Assembly (NCBI GenBank): GCA_002102555.1
Contig: MCFL01000303.1
Location: 1-28,030 of the forward strand
DNA: 28,030 nt
Source of the DNA: Catenaria anguillulae PL171
Taxonomy: Eukaryota > Blastocladiomycota > Blastocladiomycetes > Blastocladiales > Catenariaceae
Reading direction: 5' to 3'
Shown: in pieces, positions 12,109 to 22,453 of the stretch
Numbering within the stretch: position 1 is the stretch's first letter
How the letters are laid out: each line of letters starts with the position of its first letter
Made by a program: the position numbers and the translations under genes
Notes under the pieces: generated by a model
Databases searched by the model: none
Seen by the model: only the letters and a program-made list of their open reading frames with translations
What the model was told of the DNA's origin: nothing

Positions 12109-12942
12109 ATGACCGACGCATCAGCAACCGCCTCGGCCCTTGTCCGCGCCACCAAACACCGCCTGCGCACTGCTTTGCGCTCGTACCTGACGACCCACAT
12201 CGCCGCCAACCCTGCTTTGCGAGACTTGAAATCTCGTGCCATTGCTTCGCACTTGACTGCCCATCCGCTCTTCACCAATGCCTCCTCCGTCTCCATTTTC
12301 CTCTCCATGAATCACGAGGTCAACACGGACCATCTGGTCAGGGCTGCGCTTGACGCTGGCAAACACGTCTTTGTGCCTTGCATGGTGCCCTGTTCCTCGA
12401 ACAACGACGGCCCGCCCATTCCTCCCGCCACTTCCACTTCCACTTCCATTTCCACTGCCACCAAAACCACCAAGAAGCGCACCAAGCTTGTCATGGTCCC
12501 TCTCCGTGACGCGCAAGACTATGCGTCGCTGCCTCTCGACAAGTGGGGCATTCCGACCCCAGCCGACCCAGACGCGCGCCAGCCTTGGGGCAGCAACGCT
12601 CCCGACCGTGACGGCAATGGATCGCCCGTGGATCTGGTCATTGTGCCTGGTGTTGCGTTTGATGTTGCAAACGGCGGGCGGTGTGGGTACGGCCGTGGGT
12701 TTTACGACGATTGGTTTGCGAGGCATGGCGGCCAGAGGGCCACGCGGTGTGCGGTTGCTTTTGATGTCCAAGTGTTGGATTTCGATCGATCGAGCTGGGG
12801 TCAAGCGAGTGGTGATGTGCAGGAGGAGCAGGTGCAGGCAATCAAGAGGGAGCTTGATGGAAAGGTGCCTGTCGAGGAACATGATGTCAAGGTGCAGTGG
12901 GTCGTGACCGAGTCGGGCGGTGTCACGCAGTGTGGCCTTTAA
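12109..12942 (+). CDS. MTHFS: 5-formyltetrahydrofolate cyclo-ligase (methenyltetrahydrofolate synthetase)
   Basis: Converts 5-formyltetrahydrofolate plus ATP to 5,10-methenyltetrahydrofolate, returning the storage form to one-carbon metabolism. A single open exon encodes 277 residues. The N-terminal helix has the basic residues typical of the family (about 15-25). SIFLSMNHEVNT sits where the substrate-binding strand is expected. LVIVPGVAFD is followed by GGRCGYGRGFYD (about 188-200), the family's glycine/arginine ATP-phosphate loop. The protein is longer than the usual about 200 residues because of a Ser/Thr/Pro-rich insertion at about 96-125 and a longer tail. The start is the first in-frame Met, 17 codons before the first conserved basic residues. 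The antisense strand is also open across much of the gene, but that is a shadow of the high-GC coding sequence. Confidence 0.93.
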   Translation: MTDASATASALVRATKHRLRTALRSYLTTHIAANPALRDLKSRAIASHLTAHPLFTNASSVSIFLSMNHEVNTDHLVRAALDAGKHVFVPCMVPCSSNNDGPPIPPATSTSTSISTATKTTKKRTKLVMVPLRDAQDYASLPLDKWGIPTPADPDARQPWGSNAPDRDGNGSPVDLVIVPGVAFDVANGGRCGYGRGFYDDWFARHGGQRATRCAVAFDVQVLDFDRSSWGQASGDVQEEQVQAIKRELDGKVPVEEHDVKVQWVVTESGGVTQCGL

Positions 12943-13565
12943 GTTGAATACTTGAATTTCTTTCAATACCTAGGCCGGAAGTTGCTTTGAATGCATTGTT
13001 TACCTCAAGCTGATCACGATGCAGACTTTTGGACAGGACACATTGGTTCGCGACTGGCCAACACAGCTCAGCTGTGCTTGCCATTGGGATGGATGTCGTC
13101 ACGCACTTAAAACTTCCAACTTTTCTGAAATTGCCCAACAAGTCGACTCACATAGTCCTATCCAGTACTATCCGCACTCCACCTCCTGCTTCGACCGTGC
13201 TTTTGAAAAGTGTTGTCGATCCTTAAATTTGGCATTTCACCAAGTTGCACTAGATCGCAGTCCCGTGTCAAACTCTACCATTGTTCCCACAACCTCAGGC
13301 ATTTCAATCGCTTTGCCTCTGCCTCTGTTTTCGTTGACCTGACACTTTATTCACCGTTACCGGCGCACCCTACGAACCGCCACTTCCCGCCAGTGCGTCA
13401 GCCAAACCGGCCAATTCCTTGATTCATTTCACGGTCCGCATAGCCCACAGACCTCGCGAGTCTTGACTTGATTGAACCGATTCCCAGGGGCCAACTGCTC
13501 AGCTATTGACCCCGACGCATGTGCATGTGCCTGCCTGCAGTAGACGCAACCTCAAAGAACGCGAA
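12943..13565 (+). other. Intergenic: cyclo-ligase 3' side and GSK-3 promoter side
   Basis: No gene supported. AG dinucleotides occur here at ordinary frequency, in contrast to the intron just downstream. Confidence 0.5.
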
Positions 13566-16067
13566 ATGTCATCCAGCAAACCCCAACAGCCCAACGCGGG
13601 TCCAGCCCCGTCCTCACAGCAACCAGGCAACGGCGGAGCAGCAGCAGCCGCTCGCAACTTGATTGCCACATCAGTGCAGGCGATCATGGCCGAGAGCCAA
13701 GCAAAGCAAGCTGGCAGCGGCGTGGGCGGTATGTATTTCCTTGTTCATGGGTCATCGAGTTGGTCATTCGCAAGACTCACCATTCGGACTCCTGCTCTTG
13801 TATTCAATCTTACGGAATTTTTCACTCTATCCTAAATATGTACGTTGCCTCTGCCTCCGCATCTGCTTCTGGTGTTGCGTTGCGATTGCGTTGCTGTTCT
13901 TGGCTGTGATTGGCGCGTCTGCAAATGTTGTTCTGCGCCTCACCTCATTCTGGATGGATTGCCGCACATTGACAATTTGACATTGCCTGGCCCACTCCCC
14001 TCTCATACATCCTATGACGCCGGCGCCTTTCGCTCCGATCGGCCCCGCTCTCTCTCTCTCTGTTTCCCTGCTCTCCCGCTCTTGCTTGCCGCTCACTCGT
14101 CGCTGTTCGCCGTATTCCAATGAATGCTCAATGACGGCCATTTCGCCGACATTCCCGTGACTGACTGCATTTTTTTTTTTTCCACCATCCATCACATCTG
14201 CCGACGTAACGACAACCAAACCTGTGGCAACCCTGGCAACGGCGACCAACGTCTTATCTACCCGCTGCCGCCTTGCCTTTCTGCCCGTCGTTGACAACGA
14301 CGCTTCCTCATCATCAACGCCAACGCAAACAAACGTGTGAACGTTCACGTTCAATTTGGCACTCGCCGCCGCGTGACCTTGTGACCTGACGGCCCACACC
14401 TGTCTGTGCTTGTGCCTGTCCTCGCGCTCGAATCATATACACTCAACTCGACGCATCATCGTTCTTTGGGATTCACGACTTGACTCTGCGCAATCGACGC
14501 CGTCTGGCCAATACCCGCGTTTGCCACCGCCCTCCTCGCTCGATACGCCCCCCGCTTGCTGCGCACGGCGGCTCGTGTTCCCTCCGTTGCCAAACCTCTT
14601 GCGACCCAACCTTTGACATTTCCACGGTCTGCACCACCACCACCAACACCATTGTGACTGCACACCGCACCGCATCCGGGCCGTCCAACCCACCCATCGT
14701 CCCAATCGTTTCGATACACACTGTCACCAACCTCCCAAAACGTCCCTTACATTGCCATGTCGTCCAACGCGGCACCAACAGGCATCCCCGCCGGCGGCGG
14801 CGGTGCATCCTCGGGCTCGTCCCGGCGCACCACAACCATCATTGCAACGGACGCGAAAACGGGCGAATCGATCGAGTTTTCCTACTATGACTGGAAGCCC
14901 GTGGGCAACGGGTCCTTTGGTGTTGTCTACGAGGCCACACTGGCCGATACGCACGAGCGTGTCGCCGTGAAAAAGGTGCTTCAGGACAAGCGCTTCAAGA
15001 ACCGCGAGTTGCAAATCATGCGCATGGTGGACCATCGCAACATTGTCGACCTCAAGTCGTTTTTCTACTCGAATGGCGACCGCCGCGACGAAGTGTACCT
15101 CAACTTGGTGCTCGAGTACGTGCCCGAGACCATTTACCGCGCAAGCAGGCATTTCACCAAGGCCAAACAAGCCATGCCGTTTTTGCTCGTCAAGCTGTAC
15201 ATGTACCAAGTGTTTCGGTCGCTCGCCTACATTCACGCCTTGGGCATTTGTCATCGCGACATCAAGCCGCAAAACTTGCTGCTCAACTCTGCCACGGGCG
15301 TCCTCAAGCTGTGCGATTTCGGGTCGGCCAAAATGCTGATTGCGGGCGAACCCAACGTGTCGTACATTTGCTCACGGTACTACCGCGCGCCCGAGCTCAT
15401 CTTTGGTGCAACAAACTACACGACCCAAATCGACGTGTGGTCTGCCGGGTGCGTCATGGCCGAGCTCATGCTGGGCAAGCCCATGTTCCCGGGCGAATCG
15501 GGTGTCGACCAGCTCGTTGAGATCATCAAGGTCTTGGGCACGCCCGAGCGGAATCAGGTCATGGCCATGAACCCAAACTACACTGAGCACAACTTTCCGC
15601 CGATTCGCGCGCACCCGTGGGCACAGATCTTTGCACCAAAGACGCCCGTCGAGGCGTTGGATTTGATTGACAAGTTGCTCCGGTATGAGCCCAATGCGCG
15701 GCCCACGGCTTGGGAGACGTTGACGCATCCGTTCTTTGATGAGTTGCGGGTTGCGGACACGAGGTTGCCCAGTGGTAAGGAATTACCGGCCTTGTTCGAT
15801 TTCACGCGTATGGGTATGTCTTTTGTCATTTGTTTTCTTCATCTTGATGGCAGTTTTTTACGCCCGTGTGCTAACAAATTGCTTTTTTTTTGCCCAATGA
15901 CAAAAGAACTCTCGATCCGTCCCGACCTCAACAAGAAACTGGTTCCGCCGCATGCCGAAGAGGCCCTCCGTGCAAAGGGCATTGACCTCAACAACTTTAC
16001 GCCCGAGCACATTGACAACCCAAACAACCCAAAGCCTGCCGCGGGTGGCGGCAGCGGCGCACAATAA
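13566..16067 (+). CDS. GSK3: Glycogen synthase kinase 3 (GSK-3/shaggy family)
   Basis: A CMGC Ser/Thr kinase that prefers primed substrates and acts in glycogen control, stress and development. I propose three exons: 13566-13728, 14782-15813 and 15907-16067 (451 residues). Exons 2 and 3 are certain. [12 protein letters not shown] is the glycine loop; VAVKKV gives the ATP Lys (about 118); then [10 protein letters not shown] and [19 protein letters not shown] carries the activation-loop Tyr (about 249) and the Arg of the priming pocket. The intron at 15814-15906 (GTATGT, branch-like GCTAAC, AAAG) restores [11 protein letters not shown]. Exon 1 encodes a Ser/Pro/Gln/Ala-rich leader beginning [10 protein letters not shown]; it ends in a strong GTATGT donor and is in phase with the AG at 14780-14781. 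An alternative in-frame ATG at 14757 gives a shorter N-terminus (MSSNAAPT) without exon 1. The 54-residue leader is inferred; the catalytic domain is not in doubt. Confidence 0.93.
13729..14781 (+). other. Proposed 1053-nt GSK-3 first intron with about 1 kb free of AG
   Basis: The donor is GTATGTATTT at 13729 and the acceptor CAACAG at 14776-14781. Both phases agree: exon 1 leaves one base and exon 2 supplies two, rebuilding a Gly codon. Reading every line, I find AG at 13758-13759 and 13773-13774, then none until 14780-14781, while GA occurs about thirty times. A 12-T run sits at 14170-14181. A branch-like CCTAAAT lies near 13831, about 100 nt from the donor. Spliceosomes generally take the first suitable AG after the branch point, so such a zone points to a branch point far upstream of the acceptor. 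Confidence 0.7.
15814..15906 (+). other. GSK-3 second intron, stop-free and a multiple of three
   Basis: 93 nt, GTATGTC...AAAG, with branch-like GTGCTAAC near 15868-15875. It contains no in-frame stop, so an unspliced message would still be translated with 31 extra, mostly hydrophobic residues. Removal restores the family-like [11 protein letters not shown]. Confidence 0.85.
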
Positions 16068-16799
16068 TCGGGTCTCCGTCCCACCTCGCGCAATCCATCG
16101 CCGTTTTGCCTGGCGTCCCACCTCGTTGTCGACATGTGCGTATGCGTTATGGCGTCAACGTGCATTGACTCTGTCTAGGAAATTCCGGATTGGGCGTGTG
16201 CCTGTTGGTCGTAGGTCGCCCTTTTTGCGTTGATGAGTGTTAATTTTATTTTTACCCGTGCCTATATTCTCGCTCGCCTGCCTCTTTCGCTTTTTGTGGA
16301 TTTGACGGTTGTTTCTCCCTCTCTCTTTGGCTACCCCCTTTTCCCTCGTTCGTTTTTTTTTATATTTCTCTTCGGACACCCTCCACCTTTTCTCTGTTGC
16401 TTGCTTGACGCCGCCGCTGTTGTTATTTTTTTCCTCCCTTTTATTATCTCTCGTTTCAAACCCGTGCGGTTCCTGTTGGTGCTCGTCTCCATCCTTTGCC
16501 CCCCCCCTCGCCCGCCAACTCTCCTGCTTGATTTTCTGTTTGTTGCTGTTCTTTTTTGTGGTTGATTGATGTATTTGAATTGATTTCACGTTTGCTTGCA
16601 GTTGACCGATTGTTGTTGGTATATTTGTCATTTTGCGCTCTTGGTTGTTGATCTTTGTCTTGTCTACATTGTGCTTTGGCTGTCTCGACAAGCCAGCGAC
16701 CGGTTGGTAAGTGTATTATTCGACCGCCGCTCACGGCTCACCGCTCACAATGAGACAGGGAAAAAGAAGAGGAGCAAGTTATTATTTAAAGGAGTGCCG
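16068..16799 (+). other. GSK-3 3' region, pyrimidine-rich and AG-poor
   Basis: No gene supported. From 16238 to 16599 the plus strand is T/C-rich and has no AG; it ends in a perfect acceptor-like TTTGCTTGCAG at 16591-16601, and the next AG is near 16691. This could be a 3' untranslated intron or simply a U-rich 3' untranslated region. An open frame at 16230-16565 is a by-product of the composition. Confidence 0.45.
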
Positions 16800-17006
16800 T
16801 GAGTCACGACAGGCACTGAGAGGGCAGGCCCGAGCGGATGGCGTGATTGATTGCGTGCCGTTGTGTATGGGAAATTTGCCGGCTCCTGAAATCCTGATCA
16901 ATTGAGACAAGAAAAGGAAAGTGGAGTCACCGAGTCACGCACTGGCCATGGCACTTGCGGCACTGCTTCCCATACTTATCAATACAATTGCCAGCCGGCC
17001 GACTCA
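16800..17006 (+). promoter_or_regulatory. Cluster of Gcn4/CPC1-like sites upstream of DAHP synthase
   Basis: One exact TGAGTCA lies at 16800-16806. Three seven-base sites differ from the TGA(C/G)TCA consensus only at the first base: GGAGTCA 16923-16929, CGAGTCA 16931-16937 and CGACTCA 17000-17006. Fungal general amino acid control acts through bZIP factors that bind this motif in front of amino-acid genes, so placement before an aromatic-pathway gene fits. Binding is inferred. Confidence 0.55.
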
Positions 17007-17078
17007 TGGACACAGATCTAGAGTGGAGTTAGCGTTGTTGCCAACACCAATTGCAATTGAAAAAGGGTGAGCTTGCCC

Positions 17079-17086
17079 TATATAAT
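17079..17086 (+). promoter_or_regulatory. TATA box of the DAHP synthase gene
   Basis: TATATAAT, 189 bp upstream of the start codon and downstream of the Gcn4-like sites. It is the clearest TATA element in the window. Transcription would be expected to begin just before or within the heptamer array. Confidence 0.55.
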
Positions 17087-17122
17087 AGCTATGATAGGCC
17101 TTTCAAGTCGCAGGCCCTGGCC

Positions 17123-17200
17123 TTGATTCTTGATTCTTGAGTCTTGATTCTTCATTCTTGATTCTTGATTCTTTTCTTCATTCTTGATTCTTCATTCTTC
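17123..17200 (+). repeat. Heptamer array (TTGATTC / TTCATTC) in the DAHP synthase leader
   Basis: Ten full 7-nt units can be read: TTGATTC six times, TTCATTC three times and TTGAGTC once. One 5-nt interruption (TTTTC) falls at 17172-17176 and a partial unit ends the array. It lies between the TATA box and the start codon, so it is probably in the 5' untranslated region. Confidence 0.85.
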
Positions 17201-17274
17201 GCTGTTGCTCTCTCAGACTCTCACCACTTGACGGACACTCTCAAGTATTTGAACACAAATCACCATCTCCAACC

Positions 17275-18855
<1,581 letters not shown>

Positions 18856-19452
18856 GCTAGTTCACCAATGTTACCGGGGTGGTCGCGTGGGAGTGGATTC
18901 CTTGTCTTTTCACGTATGGATAACTCGTTTGTTTGCTTGCAGCAATTGCTGCTTACCACGCACTTTTTATCAGGTCCGTTTCAGTACAATATACTCGCAC
19001 TTTTCTCTTCTTTCCGCTTGCCCTGTGCTCATGGGTTATCGATACATTCCCTACCCACTGTCTGGTTTCATGCCTTTTCATCTCCATCGATCAAAACGCC
19101 GAGACGAACGCCAGACGCTCACTCCCAGACACCACAGAGACTGGAAAAAGCTCCACTGGCCAATTTTGGTTCAGGCACGGTTTGTGACGGGAGCGATTCG
19201 TGGATTCAAGCAAGTTATGTGCCCTGAACCAATATGTGTCGCTGAAAGCCCAACTTCTGTTTGGGACTCTTCACGAGTTGGGTTTGGACTTGGAACTGTA
19301 AAAAAAGTAAGAACAACTATGCAAAGTTGCAGGTTTCGCAGCATGACATTCGAGAGTGACAGTGGAACATGAGTTGTCGCCAAGTTAGAAGTCATCATGT
19401 GCACAGATAAAGATGCAAATGTCACAAATACATGGTGGATTTGCTATACAAT
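18856..19452. other. Convergent intergenic region
   Basis: This lies between the ends of the DAHP synthase (plus) and repeat-protein (minus) genes and should hold both 3' ends. No family-like coding sequence, RNA gene or repeat seen. Confidence 0.5.
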
Positions 19453-21246
19453 TCACTTTGCATTTCCAAAATCCAAAAACGGGATTTCCTCCTCGACATC
19501 AACCCACCACCGCTCCACCTTTTCACTCTGGTCGTCGTCCTCGTCGCTCACCTCAACGTAGTACCCCTGTTGCCGAATCTCCCAATCTTGCCACTCCAAT
19601 GTCAGTCGGTCCTTGGTATCCTCATCAAGCATCTTACTGTGACAAAACCACCACTTCAACCCATACTCTTGCACCTCACCAGGGCCGCCTTCAAACTCGT
19701 CATCATACAGCTTGCGGCCAATGCAGTCAATCACGTGAGGGTCGGTTGGCCACGCACGAGTCTCCCACCATCGCAACGCATCGAGATTGCGGCACGTGAT
19801 GGATTCAAACACGGCGAGCTCTTCTTCGGCGCCCTTGTTGTACAGCTCGTGCTCCCACAACCAGTCCATGACGTCCAAGTGGTTGCCTCGGGTCGCGAGC
19901 GTGAGCGGCGTGTGAATCTCGAACTCTAAATCCGACGCGAGCCACCATTCGAGCACGTCCAAGTGGCCACTCTCGGCCGCCAAATCGAACGATTGGCTCG
20001 AATACTTGAGCTCGCATCCTGACTTGACCCACCAGTCGAGCAAATCCACACGGCCTTCGGCCGACGCGCGATCCATGGCCAGATCCGTGTACTTGAGTTT
20101 GCTGGATCCACTCTGTGCGAGCCACCAATCCAGCACTGCGACCGAGTCGGCTGTATCCACGGCGGCTTCAGTCGAGTGAAACGGTACACCTGAGCTGGCG
20201 ATCCACGTCAACGTTGCTGGACAGGTGACGGAATCCACGGACCAGGAATCGGGCACATGGAGTGGAAGCCCGCTGTCGATCCACCATTGCAACACGGCAA
20301 CCTGCTCGCCATCCACGGCCGCACGCAACACTTCGTGCGTAAACACCTTTTCTTCGGGCACAGAATGAATGCGACACTTTTCCAGAAACCATTGCAGCAA
20401 GGTCAAGAGGCCAGCATGTGCGAGGTACCGCAGCGAAATGCGCGGGCTTCCCCAATCTGTCACCGACACTAGGTCGGCACCGAAATCTTGCACATGGTCA
20501 TGGATCCATTGCAGCACAGAGCAATCCTTCTCACAGCCAACGCTGACCGCCGCATACGCATTCGCAGGCAACTGTATCGTCTTGGTTGGGCCAAACACTT
20601 GGTCCACTGGCAATTCGCCCGCCCAAAGCTTGACCAGCGGCAAGCTATTGGCCGCGAATGCATCGTACACATATTCTTGCCATGCAGTTGACTGCTTTGG
20701 AATGCTCGCCAAGTCAAACCCGCTTTGCTTGATCCACCACTCGATCACGGCAGGTTGGTCGGCGCTCGTGGCCGCACGCAATATGTGCCTTACGTGCCGC
20801 GGGTCCACCTCCATGTCCGGATACGCGGACTTGAAGGAATCAAGCACATGAACATGGCCTGCCTGCGACGCTTCAAACAGCGCGCGGGCAATCCCGGATT
20901 GCGAAATGCGCACGCCCGACCGGTCGAGCCACCAACGCATCAGCGCGAGGTCGCCGCGTCGTCCCGCGTCGTGCAGCGAGCACCATGGGACGTTGAGGAA
21001 GATGAACTGTTGCAAGGCTGTGTAGTTGTCGGGCGAGACGAGCGCGAGGTGAGTGAGCAAGTGTGGGTCCGGGAAGTCGAGGGGAGAGCCGGAGGTTGGG
21101 CAGATGACGAGCGAGTGGGCCGCAAGGATCAAGATGAGTTGTGTGAGTTCGTGCGGGAGTTGCGGCGGCGGAGGCGTCGAAGGCGGTGGCGCAGCGAGTG
21201 GCGGCTGGGCGAGCGTTGGGAGCATGTCGGAGGAGAGTGTATTCAT
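19453..21246 (-). CDS. Ankyrin-like WW-repeat protein with an F-box-like N-terminus
   Basis: A single open exon of 597 residues. After a Pro-rich start, LPHELTQLILILAA (about 30-43) resembles the opening helix of an F-box; this is a tentative match. From about 95 onward the protein is built of about 30-residue helical repeats that each carry a Trp-Trp or similar pair: LMRWWLDRSG, VIEWWIKQSG, VLQWWIDSG, VLDWWLAQSG, LLDWWVKSG and VLEWWLASD, with alternate segments such as A-ES-GHLDVLEWW that match ankyrin spacing. Such proteins bind other proteins; with an F-box they would act as ubiquitin-ligase adaptors. The tail is acidic (EVSDEDDDQSE). The start at 21246 is the first Met of the frame. A decayed partial copy lies just upstream (21555-21920). 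The individual target is unknown. Confidence 0.82.
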   Translation of the reverse strand: MNTLSSDMLPTLAQPPLAAPPPSTPPPPQLPHELTQLILILAAHSLVICPTSGSPLDFPDPHLLTHLALVSPDNYTALQQFIFLNVPWCSLHDAGRRGDLALMRWWLDRSGVRISQSGIARALFEASQAGHVHVLDSFKSAYPDMEVDPRHVRHILRAATSADQPAVIEWWIKQSGFDLASIPKQSTAWQEYVYDAFAANSLPLVKLWAGELPVDQVFGPTKTIQLPANAYAAVSVGCEKDCSVLQWIHDHVQDFGADLVSVTDWGSPRISLRYLAHAGLLTLLQWFLEKCRIHSVPEEKVFTHEVLRAAVDGEQVAVLQWWIDSGLPLHVPDSWSVDSVTCPATLTWIASSGVPFHSTEAAVDTADSVAVLDWWLAQSGSSKLKYTDLAMDRASAEGRVDLLDWWVKSGCELKYSSQSFDLAAESGHLDVLEWWLASDLEFEIHTPLTLATRGNHLDVMDWLWEHELYNKGAEEELAVFESITCRNLDALRWWETRAWPTDPHVIDCIGRKLYDDEFEGGPGEVQEYGLKWWFCHSKMLDEDTKDRLTLEWQDWEIRQQGYYVEVSDEDDDQSEKVERWWVDVEEEIPFLDFGNAK

Positions 21247-21554
21247 TGTCTATGCATTCAGCTTGAGGATATTGCTTTGGGTCATGGTCTATACGGCATC
21301 AGTTCAAGCGCAAATTGCGCACATGCTCAAGCCAAACATGGCGAACAAAGTTTGAGTTTGTGCGTGGCGAATTGAAGTTTTGGACGACTGAACCTAACCC
21401 CTTTGGATTTCTTTACAGACACACGCTGATGATTGGTGACAGTGAATGTCACAGTGAGGAGTGGAGAGACGGCGGGATCACTTTCACACACAAGCAGACA
21501 TGAGGAACAGCAGCAAAAACAAGGCCATCATTTTGATTCACGGGACAAAGAGTT
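21247..21554. other. Intergenic, upstream of the repeat-protein gene
   Basis: Promoter side of the repeat-protein gene and 3' side of its relic. Nothing recognised. Confidence 0.45.
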
Positions 21555-21920
21555 CAAGGGCTCATTATCGTTCCCATTGAGCTCGAGCGCAGCCGAAGCT
21601 GGCTAGGATCCAGTCCACCTTGCCACTTGGCTTCAAACTGGACCTTAACGTCTTTCTTTAGTGCCTTATTGTTGACGGCCCATCAGTACAGAACTTCCCG
21701 GTCAGAATTGACCCCTTCCTCATCCCACATCTCAAGCCAATCCGCTTAAGTGCTTTGGGTGTGTTGGCCGTGGCGGCACGTTGGATTCCCACCACCGCAG
21801 AGGTTCGAGGTTACGGCAAGTCAGCCTCGAATACAGCCAGCGCTTCTTCGGTACCCCGGTTGTACAGCTCGTGCTCCCACAACCAGTGGTTGCCTCGGGT
21901 CGCCAGCAAGTGCTTGGCAA
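21555..21920 (-). pseudogene. Decayed partial copy of the WW-repeat protein gene
   Basis: The 3' part of a paralogue of the neighbouring gene. The nucleotide match to 19805-19900 is direct: both share the stretch that reads WLWEHELYN and RGNH. Relative to the intact gene the relic has lost 15 nt at about 21886 and 2 nt near 21818-21826, which shifts the frame before CRNLEPLRWWES (intact: CRNLDALRWWET). A third frame then gives DWLEMWDEEGV, a TGA stop at 21683-21685, and the tail-like FEAKWQ (intact: TLEWQ). Three frames and an internal stop make translation as one protein impossible. Identity is clearly lower than for a recent duplicate. Confidence 0.85.
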
Positions 21921-21983
21921 AAGATGTTGTGGGTGGTCAGCTGCGGGAAGGGCGGGGTTCAGGTCGATAGACATGGAATCCAT

Positions 21984-22453
21984 GGCATTTCGGCGATCAG
22001 ACTGGAAAATGCAAAAGGATGATCAAACGCTGTGACATGCAAGCGGCAAGCGCCCTGTTGAAGCTGTCGAGAAACTCTTGACTATGATATGGCCAACCAC
22101 TGACTTTTCGCTGGGAAATGAAACAAGCCCGCCGATCTGACGCGTTCGTTGACGCCAACTTTTTGCCGATGGGCCGATCCATTCCATTAATGTCCCGTGA
22201 GATGTGCAGAGTATTATGGTGCATTCAATGGACGACTGTGGACGTATCCATGAATTACATTCGGCAACATCCAACCGCCTGAATTTCACAACGCCTTTAC
22301 TCGGTATTTTCACCCATTCGGCCGACTGACAGCCGACCCTCCAACCTCTCGCTTTCTTCATCTTGCTCGCTCTGCTCTACTCCGAACGCCAACCAACCAC
22401 GACCGTACCGCTGCCCATTGCCGATCGACCCTTGCACTTCAAAAACAACAACA
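21984..22453. other. Intergenic, PP6 promoter side
   Basis: No gene supported. Possible further remnants of the WW-repeat relic could extend into the left part, but I could not align any. Confidence 0.45.

Noticed and set aside
12121..12966. 281-residue open frame antisense to the cyclo-ligase
   Set aside because: A shadow of the GC-rich coding strand; the plus strand matches a known enzyme throughout.
16230..16565. Hydrophobic 111-residue plus-strand frame after GSK-3
   Set aside because: Results from T/C-rich sequence; no family match, and it lies in the AG-poor 3' region.
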